A DNA stretch of 39,833 nt, taken from positions 1 to 39,833 of the forward strand of contig JAQMWT010000486.1 of NCBI GenBank assembly GCA_029834535.1, given 5' to 3'. Every line of letters starts with the position of its first letter. Positions within the stretch are counted from its first letter, which is position 1. The notes beneath the pieces were generated by a model, which saw nothing but the letters and a program-made list of their open reading frames with translations, was not told the origin of the DNA and did not search any database. Source of the DNA: Chrysophaeum taylorii (taxonomy: Eukaryota; Sar; Pelagophyceae; Pelagomonadales; Pelagomonadaceae). Shown one piece after another: positions 16,311 to 27,026 of the stretch. The position numbers were made by a program, and so were the translations under genes.

Positions 16311-17314
16311 GCCGGGTGTTGTATTTGGAGCCGATGGTATCGTGCAGAATATAGCCACCTAGGCTCCCGACTCCCCCGAGAGGCCATAATACCTCACCCC
16401 CATGTAGATTCTCCAAATCGGCAGCTACCGACTTCGCTCCATTATAAAATCGACGCCAGTGTAGGTCAACTTGACGACGGACAAAATGTCGGCCGGTCCT
16501 TGTTTGGCCACGGCGCGAGATCCCCACGTGCCTTATCCGACCCTAACGTAAGTTCCCGACGAACTTTCTCAATTTGGCAGCTACGGAGATCGTTCCAAGG
16601 CAGATCGGGGTCATTTGGGGTGTATTTCAGGGTCCTTCAAAATCCGGGCCAGTCCTTGGGGATTTTCGGACCCGGCATGGGACCCCCACATTTCTTATCT
16701 GACCCAAGCTTGGCTCTCGTGCCGTCCGTTAAGAACGACATCTTTCCCTAACCTCCTTCCCGTCCCTCTTCACACAATATATGGTCTCTGCGTAGTGCTC
16801 GAGCTCAGCTCATGGATCAGCGCGCCCCGTAGGTACGAATTTCTACGTGTAAAGTTGCGCGTATCTCTATGTGTCGTCTGTCGTGCACCGAGGGTCGGGA
16901 AACTGACCACGTTCCCCGATCATTTCTGCCAAATTCACACGAAGAGGCGGGATGGTTCTTCACTTCTTTAACCACTGCACTTCAAAATCAAAATCTCCTG
17001 GAAAAATGCTTGTCTAGCTGTCGCCTTAACTTTGTCGCAACACCATGACTACAAAGTAAAATGTGCAACATCCACTCGATTAGCAGAGTATCAAACACAT
17101 GAGCCTCATGCGAGTGTTACTCATACGCTCTCGGCAAACATCTCGCCACCACCACGAAGTTACGCTGTGAGCATTTCGTGAAACCCAATGACACTCTCCG
17201 CCCGCTCCTATTAACGCTCACAGGATGTGTCGAGCCACTAGTCAGGATTTTGGCCCTGCGGGCAGCTGAGCGAAAGCTCGCCAGTTTTCACATTCCTGAC
17301 CTCCTGCATTGATG
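16311..17314. other. Intergenic region with a solo MITE-like terminus
   Basis: No convincing gene. CCTTATCCGACCCT at 16531-16544 matches the end of the hAT-like MITE, with another similar site (CTTATCTGACCC) near 16686, and may mark decayed copies. The motif TTTGGCAGCTACGGAG near 16575 resembles ATCGGCAGCTACCGAC near 16420, another possible repeat. The final 500 bases are the 3' flank of the cyclase gene and more AT-rich than the rest. Confidence 0.45.
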
Positions 17315-19978
17315 CTAGAACCCACCCAAATAATGGGTTCCGTCCCAGTTTGCTGGGACAATATCATTGCGGCTTGCCATGAAGTTGATCAGGTATTCTG
17401 ACGGTCCGTCTCTGCCCTTGAGTGCCAGTGACTCCTTGAAACCAGACTTCGCACCTGTCCAGTCACCAGCAATGAACTTGGTGAATGCCTTCACGAAAGT
17501 CGGCCGGAAATCCGGATGAAGGTCACGTTGGATACGTTTGTACTCCGCTTTATTCCAATTAAATATATGTTGACTTTTGGACTTCTCGTCACCAGTACCT
17601 GCTATACTTCCGAAGTCCTTATCGTTGTTCGTCACATCAAATGTGTACACAATGAAAGGGACCGGTACTCCATCGCACCGAATATGGGCTATTGCACGAA
17701 CCTCTTTCTTTAAGTCTGGAGTTGCTAGATTCACCAACCAATGCGATAAGTTGAGCTTGGCTTTGAAGATTTTCGATGCAGCTTCGAGACGGTCAGACAT
17801 CTCCACATGAGGTGAAAGGTAAGTTGCATCAATTTTAAGATCGGAACCAATTGCTCCCTCGATAGCCCAGCCAACATGCATACCAAAACCCATCTCGATT
17901 TTGAACCCGAGTCCGAAGCGCCGCACGACTGCGTCGTAGGCAGCATAGCATGTGAGGCAACCATCTTCATTTTCATTTTCAAGCTCGATCTGGCACTTCA
18001 AAAATGCCGTGATCGCCGCATCAGCCAACTGTGAGGGGGTTATTTGCCGCTTCATGCGTGCAGATCCGTTTGTTGCATGACAGAGTATAGATTCATTTGC
18101 CGCATTGCGCTGGGTTTCAGAAGCTTCATCCGTGAAGCTGGTAAAACCACTGACTGAGCCATCACATATCTTCCAAGATAGCAAGAAAGCATCTCCGACG
18201 TTTTTGTTTGCCATTCCGTAGTATGAATGGGTCACTGTGTGCACGAGGTTGCCTAGCTTGTTCACATAAACCATGACCTCCTCCTGGAGACATTCCGTTG
18301 TATCAGTGAACTGACGTATATCACAGAAGCCGTAGATGGCTGTGATTTTCTTGCCAGCAATCATGGGATTTAATTTACCTGAGCCCGAATTCATGTTCTT
18401 GCCGATAATTTCGGCGCCAGCAGCACCAAAACCAACTTGAAGGAGCTGTCCAATGCGTTCGAGAGTCTGTTCGAGGAGAATGGTCTCATAACCCTGATCC
18501 CGGACTTTTTTTTTATCGACATTGAGATAAGTTGAAGAATCCAGATTGGCAGAATCCAGCGGATTCTCGGACAATCTCTTGATCAAGGTCATCATTCGTT
18601 CAATAGGGCCTATCACAAATGCTTGAGCATCGCGATTGAATTCGACAGAAGCATACACCAAAACCAACATAATGAAGAGCGTCTTCAGGATTGCTAAACC
18701 AGAGAGTAGTCTTTCTTGTCGTCGGATAGAGAAAACTGCAACTGACAAACACGTGGGCGACTGATAACGTTGTCGATAGTCACGTTCTTCCCGGTCGATA
18801 TGTCCGCCTCCAGTAGGGCCGTCAAGTTTCAAGCCGCCATAAAACTCTAATGGTGGAGCCGCCACATAACATCCGACATGAGATGAGATTAGAATTTCGG
18901 AGGCGCGATGTTTTGTCCGCTTTGCAACAGACATCGCCCGTCTACGCGACCCTTTCACACCATCCTTACCAAGACCACGTCTGGGTTCTTTTATAAACTT
19001 ACCAGAAAAACCCGTTTCATCACGTGCCCAACGCCGCAGAGTGCCATGAGACCATGTCGTGTTGCATTCTTCGGCATAGACATATTCTGCAAAGCCAACC
19101 TGGGGCTCACAAACTTCCAGATACAAGACAGGAAACAACGACTTCTTGACATAGAACGTAACAAGATTTCTGAAACACCCCTCAGAGATGTTGCCTGTTG
19201 CGTTGTAATTCTGCGGATACTGATGCAAGTGCCTCAGAAAATTATGATGGAAGTTGTAAGTATTGGCTACGAGCGAGGATGAGTGAAGCCAGGGCAACAC
19301 CATGATCATAGTCAACATCATCAAAATCAGTCTACGCGTTGTCACTTCTGTTAACTTCTTTCCGACTTGGGTGGCCTCCAACGTGTCGTCAACCAGAGCT
19401 TCGTTAGCATTATGCATTTTGTACAGCTTCACGACACGGACCATCCTTACTAGTCGAACAATACGGATAATTCGTGAAGCACGAGTTCCTACTCGTCCAG
19501 CTTTGCCAGCTCTCATCATTTCCGTTGTGGATCCCCGCTCGCCAGACAGTACAGAGGATAGGTTATCCAATACAATCGGAATCTCTGATAAGATTGAAAG
19601 CGTCGAAACGATGTCAATCCAGAAATAAAAGCTTCCAAAATAATGGTCGAACGCGAAGGAGTTGAACATAATCTCCAGTAAGAAAAGCGCGATGCAGAGC
19701 CAGGCACAGACTATAAAACCTCGATCAGAAGACGTATCTGTCACAGATAGACGCAAATCGTTTCCAAAAAGCGCATAAAGAGTGATAAACGTCATTAAAG
19801 CAGAGAGGTAACTGTTTTCCATAGAGCACTTTGCGAAAAACCGCATGCTGTTCAGCCATTCGTGCCTGCACTTCACCTGAGAGAGTTTATAAGTTTCAGC
19901 CAAACCAAGAACCTTGGGTGCTTTCGCGCATTCTTCCGCTTGAGCTTGGGCATTTGTGTCAGCTACTTTGGATCCCAT
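17315..19978 (-). CDS. Voltage-sensor membrane protein fused to a class III nucleotide cyclase
   Basis: An intact single-exon gene of 887 codons. ATG at 19976-19978 is the first in frame after a stop at 20015-20017. Membrane helices lie at about residues 58-75, 88-110, 117-143 and 160-185; the last is an S4-type helix with Arg/Lys at every third position (RIIRIVRLVRMVRVVKLYK). A fifth helix is near 215-240, then a soluble, Cys-containing extracytoplasmic region, a helix near 423-446, a linker helix (IGPIERMMTLIKRLSENPL) and the cyclase domain from about 540. Metal-binding Asp residues are present (FCDIRQFT, codon 18320-18322; NVGDAFL, codon 18191-18193). The Arg of the transition-state pair is present (codon 17789-17791), but the Asn four residues earlier is Glu (17801-17803). 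It would make cAMP or cGMP at a membrane, possibly voltage-gated. Base composition is less GC-rich than the flanks. Confidence 0.9.
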   Translation of the reverse strand: MGSKVADTNAQAQAEECAKAPKVLGLAETYKLSQVKCRHEWLNSMRFFAKCSMENSYLSALMTFITLYALFGNDLRLSVTDTSSDRGFIVCAWLCIALFLLEIMFNSFAFDHYFGSFYFWIDIVSTLSILSEIPIVLDNLSSVLSGERGSTTEMMRAGKAGRVGTRASRIIRIVRLVRMVRVVKLYKMHNANEALVDDTLEATQVGKKLTEVTTRRLILMMLTMIMVLPWLHSSSLVANTYNFHHNFLRHLHQYPQNYNATGNISEGCFRNLVTFYVKKSLFPVLYLEVCEPQVGFAEYVYAEECNTTWSHGTLRRWARDETGFSGKFIKEPRRGLGKDGVKGSRRRAMSVAKRTKHRASEILISSHVGCYVAAPPLEFYGGLKLDGPTGGGHIDREERDYRQRYQSPTCLSVAVFSIRRQERLLSGLAILKTLFIMLVLVYASVEFNRDAQAFVIGPIERMMTLIKRLSENPLDSANLDSSTYLNVDKKKVRDQGYETILLEQTLERIGQLLQVGFGAAGAEIIGKNMNSGSGKLNPMIAGKKITAIYGFCDIRQFTDTTECLQEEVMVYVNKLGNLVHTVTHSYYGMANKNVGDAFLLSWKICDGSVSGFTSFTDEASETQRNAANESILCHATNGSARMKRQITPSQLADAAITAFLKCQIELENENEDGCLTCYAAYDAVVRRFGLGFKIEMGFGMHVGWAIEGAIGSDLKIDATYLSPHVEMSDRLEAASKIFKAKLNLSHWLVNLATPDLKKEVRAIAHIRCDGVPVPFIVYTFDVTNNDKDFGSIAGTGDEKSKSQHIFNWNKAEYKRIQRDLHPDFRPTFVKAFTKFIAGDWTGAKSGFKESLALKGRDGPSEYLINFMASRNDIVPANWDGTHYLGGF

Positions 19979-20014
19979 CACTTTACGTTGGTGCCGACAC
20001 CCTTTATGGAGTCG

Positions 20015-20100
20015 TCATGCGCCTGTGTCTTGCTTGGCGCTACTCCCAACCCAGGTTGCATCCAAGGGGATATTAATATCTGGGGGGTCTGGTGGGCGTC
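20015..20100 (-). promoter_or_regulatory. Candidate upstream region of the cyclase gene
   Basis: A 12-bp AT-rich palindrome, GATATTAATATC (20069-20080), lies about 90 bases upstream of the cyclase ATG in otherwise GC-rich DNA. It could be a TATA-like or protein-binding site; this is position-based only. Confidence 0.25.
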
Positions 20101-21399
20101 GTGTGGGCGTCGTGGCGCGGACGCCGAACCCGAAGAAGACGTTGAACGAGCGGATGAGGTACGGGACCGCCCGGTTGATCGTGAAGGGCGAGCAGTTCGA
20201 CGGAGAGCTGCCGATCGTCGTGAAGAGGGGTCGAAAGGAGCATCGGCCGCAGAAGAAGCACCTGATTTGGGAGGTGCAGCAGCGTGACCCGGGCCAGCGG
20301 CCTGCGCAGTCGCAACGCGGACACCTACGTTCGTGGCGCGGCGGTTGACGTCAGGTACGACCGGCCGCGACAGCATCGCGACTGCGCGCATCAAATTTTC
20401 GTCGTCAAGCTCGGAGGACACGGCGACCAGCTCCAGGTCGAGGGCGAGGTCGCGCCAGGCCGCAGGGGGCAGCGAGTTCTGGAAGTCTCAGGCGAGGAGC
20501 TCGGCGCAGAGTCCCGCGAGCCGATGGTCTCTGCGCGCTAAACGCGCGCTAAACCCCAGCCATCCTTCGGAGACCAAGCTCTCGTCATCTCACGCTCCCA
20601 CCGCTGACGCGCCTCGGCGCGCGTACCCTCAACCCCGTCTTGGCGGCGAACGTGCCCACGAACGACCGGAGGGCTTCGACGCCGACCTGGCTGGCGCTGG
20701 CGCACAACTCCACTTCCAACGCACCGCTCCACCCCGCTCCACCCGTCGAGCAACCTGCACATCCACACCAGAGCGAGCGCGCTGAAGGCCGCCTTCACTG
20801 CCATCATTTTCCGCGCCTTCTGGCACGTCCCCCACAGATACTCACGCGGCCTCACCCGGCCCACGGCCGCCCACCGTTGCAGCCAGGCGCCCCGCAACGC
20901 GGCGACTGCCTGCAACTGGGTGGCAGCCCGCGGACTCCAGGAATAACCGCTTGATGTGTGTTGCTGCATCCGCAACAGCCCCAGCAAGCACAAGTTGAAC
21001 AACAGAAGCACCCACCGTCATCCCAGCGCACTTACGTTTGCGACCGGCCTTCATCGCGTGATTCATCACTACAAGCATATTCGACCATGAACCAAAACAA
21101 CATAGTGCACGATTTTGTGAGGGTTTAGTGTCAAGTTCGTTGTTCGGCCATCCAGGAGGGCCAAAGACGCTTCGATCGGTATCCCGGCCTACGGATTCGT
21201 CGATAGCACACATCTAGACTAGGAGTAAAAACTGCTTTTGTCTGTAGAGTCTGCTCAGCGTCACCACTGCCTTAGGCCAGGATGCCGATCGACGCGTCCT
21301 CGACCTCCCTTTGACATCCAATATCAAGTTTAACCCAAAACCCTCCCAAATTCCTGCACTAGTCGTGTCAGGGTGAGCTGGTGAGCACGCAGGGCGTTG
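20101..21399. other. Decayed sequence without an assignable gene
   Basis: Several overlapping frames look partly protein-like. On the plus strand, 20110-20290 includes NERMRYGTARLIVKGEQFDG. On the minus strand, 20540-20290 includes AAWRDLALDLELVAVSSELD, but with a TGA. Another minus-strand frame at 20540-20960 reads KMMAVKAAFSALALVWMCRL. None is long, clean or recognisable, and they overlap on opposite strands, so only some can have been genes. I assign none. Confidence 0.4.
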
Positions 21400-21515
21400 G
21401 GTGGTAAGGAGTAATATTAAAGGGTTAGGGAGTATAATTAAGTGGTAAGGGAGAAAACTAAAGGGTTTAAGAGTAAACTCAAAGGTTAAAGGCGGAAGGT
21501 TAGGGAGTAAATTTC
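21400..21515. repeat. Degenerate tandem repeat with TTAGGG-like core
   Basis: About five imperfect units of 18-22 bases, each containing GGTAAGGG, GGTTAGGG or a variant followed by AGTAAA/AGTATA (for example GGGTTAGGGAGTATAATTAA). It resembles an interstitial, degraded telomere-type or satellite repeat. The units are too divergent for recent array growth. Confidence 0.6.
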
Positions 21516-22790
21516 AGAGGTTGGAGTTTGCGATATCTCTTGATTTTCGCGTGGCGCTGGTGGCGCCTCGCGGAGGAGCCGACGAGCGCGACAACATGTC
21601 GGCAGCGCACGTATTAGAAGTGCTGCTGGACACTCCTGCAACTGTTGATGGCCTCCACGGACGAAACGCTCTTCACACGAACCCGGCTCCACTGGTTTAT
21701 AAAAGGTCTTCCTATCTGAGCGCGGCGGCGTCAAGTGGTTCCAGTCTGCGGCTCTCTAGACGCTCAAGGTTGGCAAGCAGCACCAAGGCTTCTGGGACTC
21801 GGACAATTTTCTCCTTCAGGTCGAGGACGTCCTCGATGTCATGGAGATTTGGTACCTTCGTCACCAGTTCCTAATTGAGGTCGACCACTCGTTGGGACAA
21901 GTATCACTCGCTCAGTGGCCAGCTCGACAAGGTCGGCGACATCGTCCCTGGGACCTCAACCAAGGAGATCCTCGGCAATTGCCCGGACTTCAAGAACGAA
22001 CTCAACCTCCTCCAGCAGCTCGTTCTTGACCGTGGCCACATCATACTCTCGTCGCGAAATTCCACCCAGAGCTCGCCGGCGATGGCGTTGAGTATGGTCG
22101 GGCCAGTCAAGGCGGTACTACCGCCAACTTAACACCGGAACAGAAAGTGAGATGGCGCGCCGACAACGTGAGCGCGTCTTCGACAGCATTGGCCCCCTAA
22201 AGCCTTCCGCCTCTCCGGCTCATGCGGCTCTCTCTCGTCGCCCGCGAGTACAAACTCGTCTACCGGTGCGAGGACGTGGGCACCGCCGAGTTCGAACACG
22301 CCAAAATCGCTCAACGAAGAGAGGCTGCGCGTCTCAAGCGCATACACTCCTCCCATCGCGCGATCGACGCGCCAATTCTATCCGCGTTGACTCTGGAGGA
22401 TAACGTCGCTGACTAGCTATATGCATGACTCTGGTGATGACCTCGACACTCGAAAAGCGCGGCGAGAGGACAGGAACAGTCCCCTCGCGTATCGGGGCCG
22501 CTCTGCCGTCCGACTTGAGTCGCTTCCGACCGCTCGCGGTACGTAGGGCGTCGAGATTGGATTCGCCATACAGTCGCCAACTTCCGGCATAGTGTATATA
22601 AGTCATACGGGCTCGCCCGGGGTCACTTGTACCTTCACGGACAGCCCAAGAGGACCCCCTCGGAGGCCCGAGCGAAACTCCGGTCCAAATCGACCGATTT
22701 CGCGCTCAAAAAAACCTGCCGACTCAAACGGGGTTTATGGTCGAATATGCTTGTAATAGACAGAGAAAGTACGTATATAATAGCGGAAAT
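21516..22790 (+). pseudogene. Decayed coding fragments of unknown function
   Basis: Protein-like stretches on the plus strand change frame repeatedly: LQVEDVLDVMEIWYLRHQF near 21,810-21,870, LDKVGDIVPGTSTKEILGN near 21,925-21,980, and a 64-codon frame at 22222-22416 (LVAREYKLVYRCEDVGTAEF). No intact gene and no recognised family. They could be remains of the same kind of gene as the 828-6104 region. The part from 22417 to 22790 shows nothing. Confidence 0.3.
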
Positions 22791-22866
22791 AAGGGCGTTT
22801 CCGTAAAGAATGACCCTTATTTTTTGGGTATGTACCAAAAAAAAATAAGGGCTCCGTAAAGAGCGT
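22791..22866. repeat. Inverted and direct repeat at the edge of a pol fragment
   Basis: AATAAGGGC...CCGTAAAGA appears twice as a direct repeat (starting about 22791 and 22846). CCCTTATTTTTTGG pairs with CCAAAAAAAAATAAGGG to make an AT-rich hairpin around 22820-22850. It sits exactly where the truncated pol fragment ends and may be a small insertion or rearrangement scar. Confidence 0.55.
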
Positions 22867-22867
22867 G

Positions 22868-24795
22868 TCTAAAATGCACATCACGGCGTTCGGGCGGAGG
22901 GTCGAGAGACTCGATCTTGTAGGTGACAGGAGACAGGCGTTCCACGATAATAAATGGGCCGCGCCATTCCGGTCGAAGCTTGTTCTGGAGAAAAGGAATG
23001 TAGAGCGAAACATGCGATCCCTCTTCATACTCAACACCAACATGGTCCGCAATGTAAGCGAGCCCTTGCTTCTGGAGAGCTTTCTTGCGAGCATCATTCA
23101 CCGTAGCGGTGTAGAACTTCAATTTCTCGCGGATCTCTGACACAACATCAGAGCGAGTTTCCGGCAAACGTCGGGCGTCCAGATCCATGATCGTGTAATC
23201 AGTCGGCAGCAGCGGCTGTCGATTGAGGCGAAGCATGAACGGAGAAATCTGCGTACCCGGGATGAATTTGCGATTATAGCAGAGCGCTATATATTCTGCA
23301 AAAAGTCCGTGATGTGCCGGTCCTGAAGGCACGAACGGAGAAAGGCCTTGATAAAGCGGTTGACCCGCTCAGCCGGATTCGCTTGAGCATGATACGGAAA
23401 CATAGTGCTATACCGCATGTTGAATAGCTGACAAAACTCTTCCATCAACTTGTTGACGAACTCTTTTTTCCATTGTCGGTACAAATCATCAGAGGCAAGT
23501 ACCCCTTGAACAAGATATTCGCGACGAAAGACTCGAGGATCGCCTCAGCAGTCTTATGATGCAGCACGTCGAGAATCGGGGAATGAGCAAATGGATCGAA
23601 GAACACCATGAGATACGTCTCGGGACCTGCACTGGGCAAAGGCCCGAACAGATCCATGCAGAGGACGGCGCAGTCGCCGTCATACGCCGGTTGCTGAAGA
23701 AGACCGGCTCTCTTGGGTTCTCGCGTGCGGGACTTCTTACACACCAAACACCCAGCGATGTATCTGCCCACTTCATTTGACATGTGGGGCCACCAAAAAC
23801 GTTCAAGTATCGATTGCACGGTACTGTCACGACCCATGTGACCACCATTGAGAGGGGTATCATGGTAAAGTCGGATGATGCGCTTCCGCAAGGTGCGGGG
23901 AGCGACTATCATTGGATGAACATCAGGTGCGACACGGTAGAGGACACCCTTCACAACTTGATAGCGAATGTTAGCCTCTTGTCGGCGAACAGTATGCCCC
24001 TGAGCCATGCGATGGCGAATGTCTTCGCAAGTGGCGTCAGTGATCTGTTCCTTGGCAATCTCTTCCAAAGTCAAATTATCCGGAATCTTGTCGATGTACT
24101 CTTGGTAATCATCGGCATCTCGGAAAATACTCGGCGGGGATCGCAGACGCTTCTTCTGACGTTGTCTCGTGGCGTGAGACGTAGCCAACTGCATCGGGTC
24201 GTCGCGATCATCTTCTTCTTCATCCTCAGGCAACTCAGTCGTGATAAACGACAAAATGACCTGACATCCAGCTAGTGGTACTCCTTTGTCATCGATGGGC
24301 CGAGGAAGTTCTTGGCACACCAAATAGGCCTGATTTAAGGGTTCACCAAACTCGTCCGTCTCGATAACGCGATCGATGGGATTGCGAGAGGGGCAGTCCG
24401 GGATACTCATTCCCGGCGACTTCCCTGGTTTGTAGCCCAGTTCAGGATCAAAGTTGGCAAGTCGCATCGCCCATCGAGCCAACTGACCGGACGAATGCGC
24501 CGCCTTCCGTAAAAACGTCAAATTGCGGTGATCCGTTTCGAGGACCGTCTTGTGCCCTTCAATGTAAGAGCGAAAATGGTCGAGAGAAAGAATAACTGCC
24601 AGTAGCTCTAGCCGACGGGGCTCATAGTTCCGCATTTCTTTCGGCACAGCTCGGCTCCAATACTCGATCACTCGTTCTTCTCGGGTCACCTTTCCGGTGT
24701 CGTCCTTGACTTCCTCGAGTGGGTAAAGATACGCGCCCAGGCCGTCCTTGGAAGCATCCGAGCGGATCCGAAAGGGAAGATCGTAGTCCCGGGTT
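22868..24795 (-). pseudogene. Gypsy Pol fragment of a second family member: RNase H and integrase
   Basis: Closely related to the Pol at 6482-10183 and collinear with it. It begins abruptly inside RNase H (RIRSDASKDGLGAYL near 24,750) and runs through the RNase H acidic motifs, the zinc-binding integrase N-terminus (HDTPLNGGH...CLVC), the DDE core and the GPF module, ending before the C-terminal extension. Two frameshifts are visible: one in a T-run at about 23463-23469, right after the second catalytic Asp, and one near 23300 where bases are missing relative to the intact copy. No LTRs are attached. RT and the C-terminal extension are absent, so it is inactive. Confidence 0.9.
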
Positions 24796-25080
24796 AGAGA
24801 TAGAAAATTTGATTTAGGGTTAGTACCCCCCTATCCTAGGGTTAGCTCTCTTACTTTTAGCACCTTTTAATTTCAGAAAAACGCTGTGTTATTCACACCG
24901 TGCTGTCCTCGTTGTTAGAGACAGAACGAGGGCAGACTACCACTGCTCTCACTCTGCTGAAGGGTAACACAGTTGAAATTACTGTTCTCTAGGTATTGGG
25001 CACCAGTCCCGGTATCAGCAGAGTATCAGGATTTCCAGTCGAGTTCCGCTCCCTGACGTTCCTGAAAAAAAACAAGAAGA
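24796..25080. other. Unassigned sequence upstream of the second Gag fragment
   Basis: A block less GC-rich than its surroundings, with GGGTTAG and CTAGGGTTAG motifs near 24,790-24,845, begins where the pol fragment ends. Near 25,005 it has GGGCACCAGTCCCGGTATCAG, in the place where an LTR end and primer-binding site of the following element could be. No partner LTR is found in the window, so this stays a suggestion. Confidence 0.35.
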
Positions 25081-25900
25081 TGCCGACAAATCAAGAACTC
25101 CAAAAGGAGATAAAAGATCAAGAGGCAAGGCATCAAAAAGAGATGACCAACATGCGAGCCAACCATCAACAAGACATTCAAGATCTTCGCGGTATGACGA
25201 GGCAAATGCAAGCTACGCAAGGAACAACACCACCTGCCGTCGCTGCTGCGACTGCTCCTCCCACGGCTCCACAAGACCCCAAAAACAAGACTAACACCTT
25301 TAGTGACCCACCAAGCTCTGTCCTCAAGTCCATGGACGGCGCTCAAGTCACCCCCAAATGCGCGTTATGCAGTTGTTCGCTGAAGATCTCGTGCTCGAAA
25401 CCGGCATTACGCAATACTTCCTCCAGGGCTTCTACCCGTGGGAGTCCGTCTTACGCAGATCTAACGATCTGGCAGGCGCTCTCCTAAGCCACTGTATCAA
25501 GGAATATGACAAGGACCCCGATAACCATGCCACCGCCGGCAATACTCTAGATTTCCAAGGCCGTTTCGTCTACAAGGGCGTCTACCGCAAGTTCGGCAAG
25601 CACTTCCTTGCGAACGTCTATGAGCCAAAACTCCAAGAATTCAAAGACCAAGACAAAGATCCGACCGATACGACGAAAGGGAAGTTATATCAGGTCACGC
25701 AACCTCACCTCCAAGGAAAAGAAGCCGACTTCATCGTGTACCTCCGCGAGACCGTGCACCCCCTCTTTCGCCGTTTCCTGCATGCCGGTAGCGACTCCGT
25801 CAAGCACCCAGCATACGACGAAATTGATGCACTCGGATCCTCCCATCCGATAGGACTCGAATTCGTACTACAAGTCCGTCTCGCACTTAGTACACGGGCC
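25081..25900 (+). pseudogene. Gag-like fragment of a second methyltransferase-bearing element
   Basis: ATG at 25081 starts a charged coiled-coil leader (QELQKEIKDQEARHQKEM) and a Pro/Ala-rich stretch. A frameshift near 25,350 then moves the coding signal to another frame, carrying a capsid-like helical region (LETGITQYFLQGFYPWESVL and later FIVYLRETVHPLFRRFLHAG) to about 25,880. It aligns poorly with the Gag of the 6105-15587 element, so it is either a divergent Gag or a different capsid type. No zinc cluster is seen between it and the protease, suggesting a deletion near 25,880. Confidence 0.55.
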
Positions 25901-25970
25901 AGAACGAACGAGCCGACAGAGCTGGTGGTCGAGAGCCCACCGATTCTTCGCCGAATGCGCGCACGTATCG

Positions 25971-26555
25971 ATGCCGATGGCAGGGACGGAGGACGAAGCG
26001 ATGTGCATGCACTCCTCTTTCGCCTCCATCAACGCCGAAACGATCGGCAGAGACCTGCGCGTCCTTAACTGCTTGGAAGCCGGCAGCCTGACGTTCATGC
26101 CCATCCCCGTGTTCAATAAGCCGGGCGACTCATCGTATGCCACAGTGATCGGTGTGGACGGAATTGCCGACGTCACCTACATCTGTCGCGACCTCGCCCG
26201 CCTAATGCGACGGCGAGGGATGTTGCTGGACAGCGGCAAGCTGCCTTTCGAGCGAACGCTCGTCGGATCGGGAAAGAACACGACCTCGATTTCAGAGTGG
26301 ATCGCCCTGCGAGTATCCGTCTCGGACGAAATGGCCGTACCGGTAGTCGCAATCGTGGCAGACACCAACAAACAACTTCTGCTGGGAGCCCGCGACATCC
26401 GAGCCTTGGGCGCTGTCGTAGATTATCCCCGAGACCAAATTTCCTTCTCGCGAACCCAAACAGTCTTCCAGATGATGAAGCTTCCATACGCTGGGGAAAT
26501 CGTTCGGTCACCCCCACTCTTTATCGGGCAGCGTACGAAAGACACCCTGTTGTAG
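25971..26555 (+). pseudogene. Retropepsin domain with DGI active site
   Basis: The segment reads VIGVDGIADVTYICRDL at 26147-26200 and later LLLGARDIRALGAVVDY at 26365-26425, the two signature parts of a retroviral-type aspartic protease. The catalytic triad is D-G-I instead of D-T/S-G. The upstream 60 residues match the corresponding region of the other element (CMHSSF... compared with CAHTSL..., then ...GSLTF... compared with ...GTLTF...). The open frame ends at a TAG at 26553-26555 and continues in frame beyond it. Confidence 0.75.
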
Positions 26556-26606
26556 CGCCGATTTGCGGTTTTCGAGGGCAAGCGATGACGCAGAGTCGGA
26601 GTCAAG

Positions 26607-27026
26607 GTGGCAAGAGAGCTCTGCCACCACTGCTCACTGAGAAGGATCTCCTCTCGCCGCCCCCCCCAACGAGCATCGGCCGCCGTAACCTTAGCCGAGG
26701 ACCCGTCTACGCCGAGCAACGACCCGAAAACGTCCGCGCCCGAGATCCGAGAGTTCGCAACCGGCTCCCAGCGCATCGACCCTGGTCGAACCCACAACAT
26801 CCCGGTCAAGCTGAGTCAAGCGCTGAAGCCCGGAGAAGCCTTCGTCGCCACCGCGCCAAGCGTGGATCACCTCGGCGTCGTCACCGGGACATGCTCGACG
26901 TGTGACCGCTCCGACGCGACCGCGGCCGCAGTGGCCGTATCGTCGATGGACGACACGCCGATGTCGATCATCCCAGGTCAAGAGCTCGCGCGGGGGGAAT
27001 CATCAACTGCGAAGACGTTCAGGTGA
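26607..27026 (+). pseudogene. Post-protease linker domain
   Basis: Same frame as the protease, after one stop. It reads QRIDPGRTHNIPVKLSQALK, then GEAFVATAPSVDHLGVVTG, and ends near SIIPGQELARG. The layout (a basic/Pro start, a VP-x-hydrophobic strand, then a final PG-x-x-L/V-A-x-G) is what is often found between protease and RT in gypsy polyproteins. It stops at 27024-27026, overlapping the next frame by four bases (GTGA). The other element lacks this segment. Confidence 0.5.
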
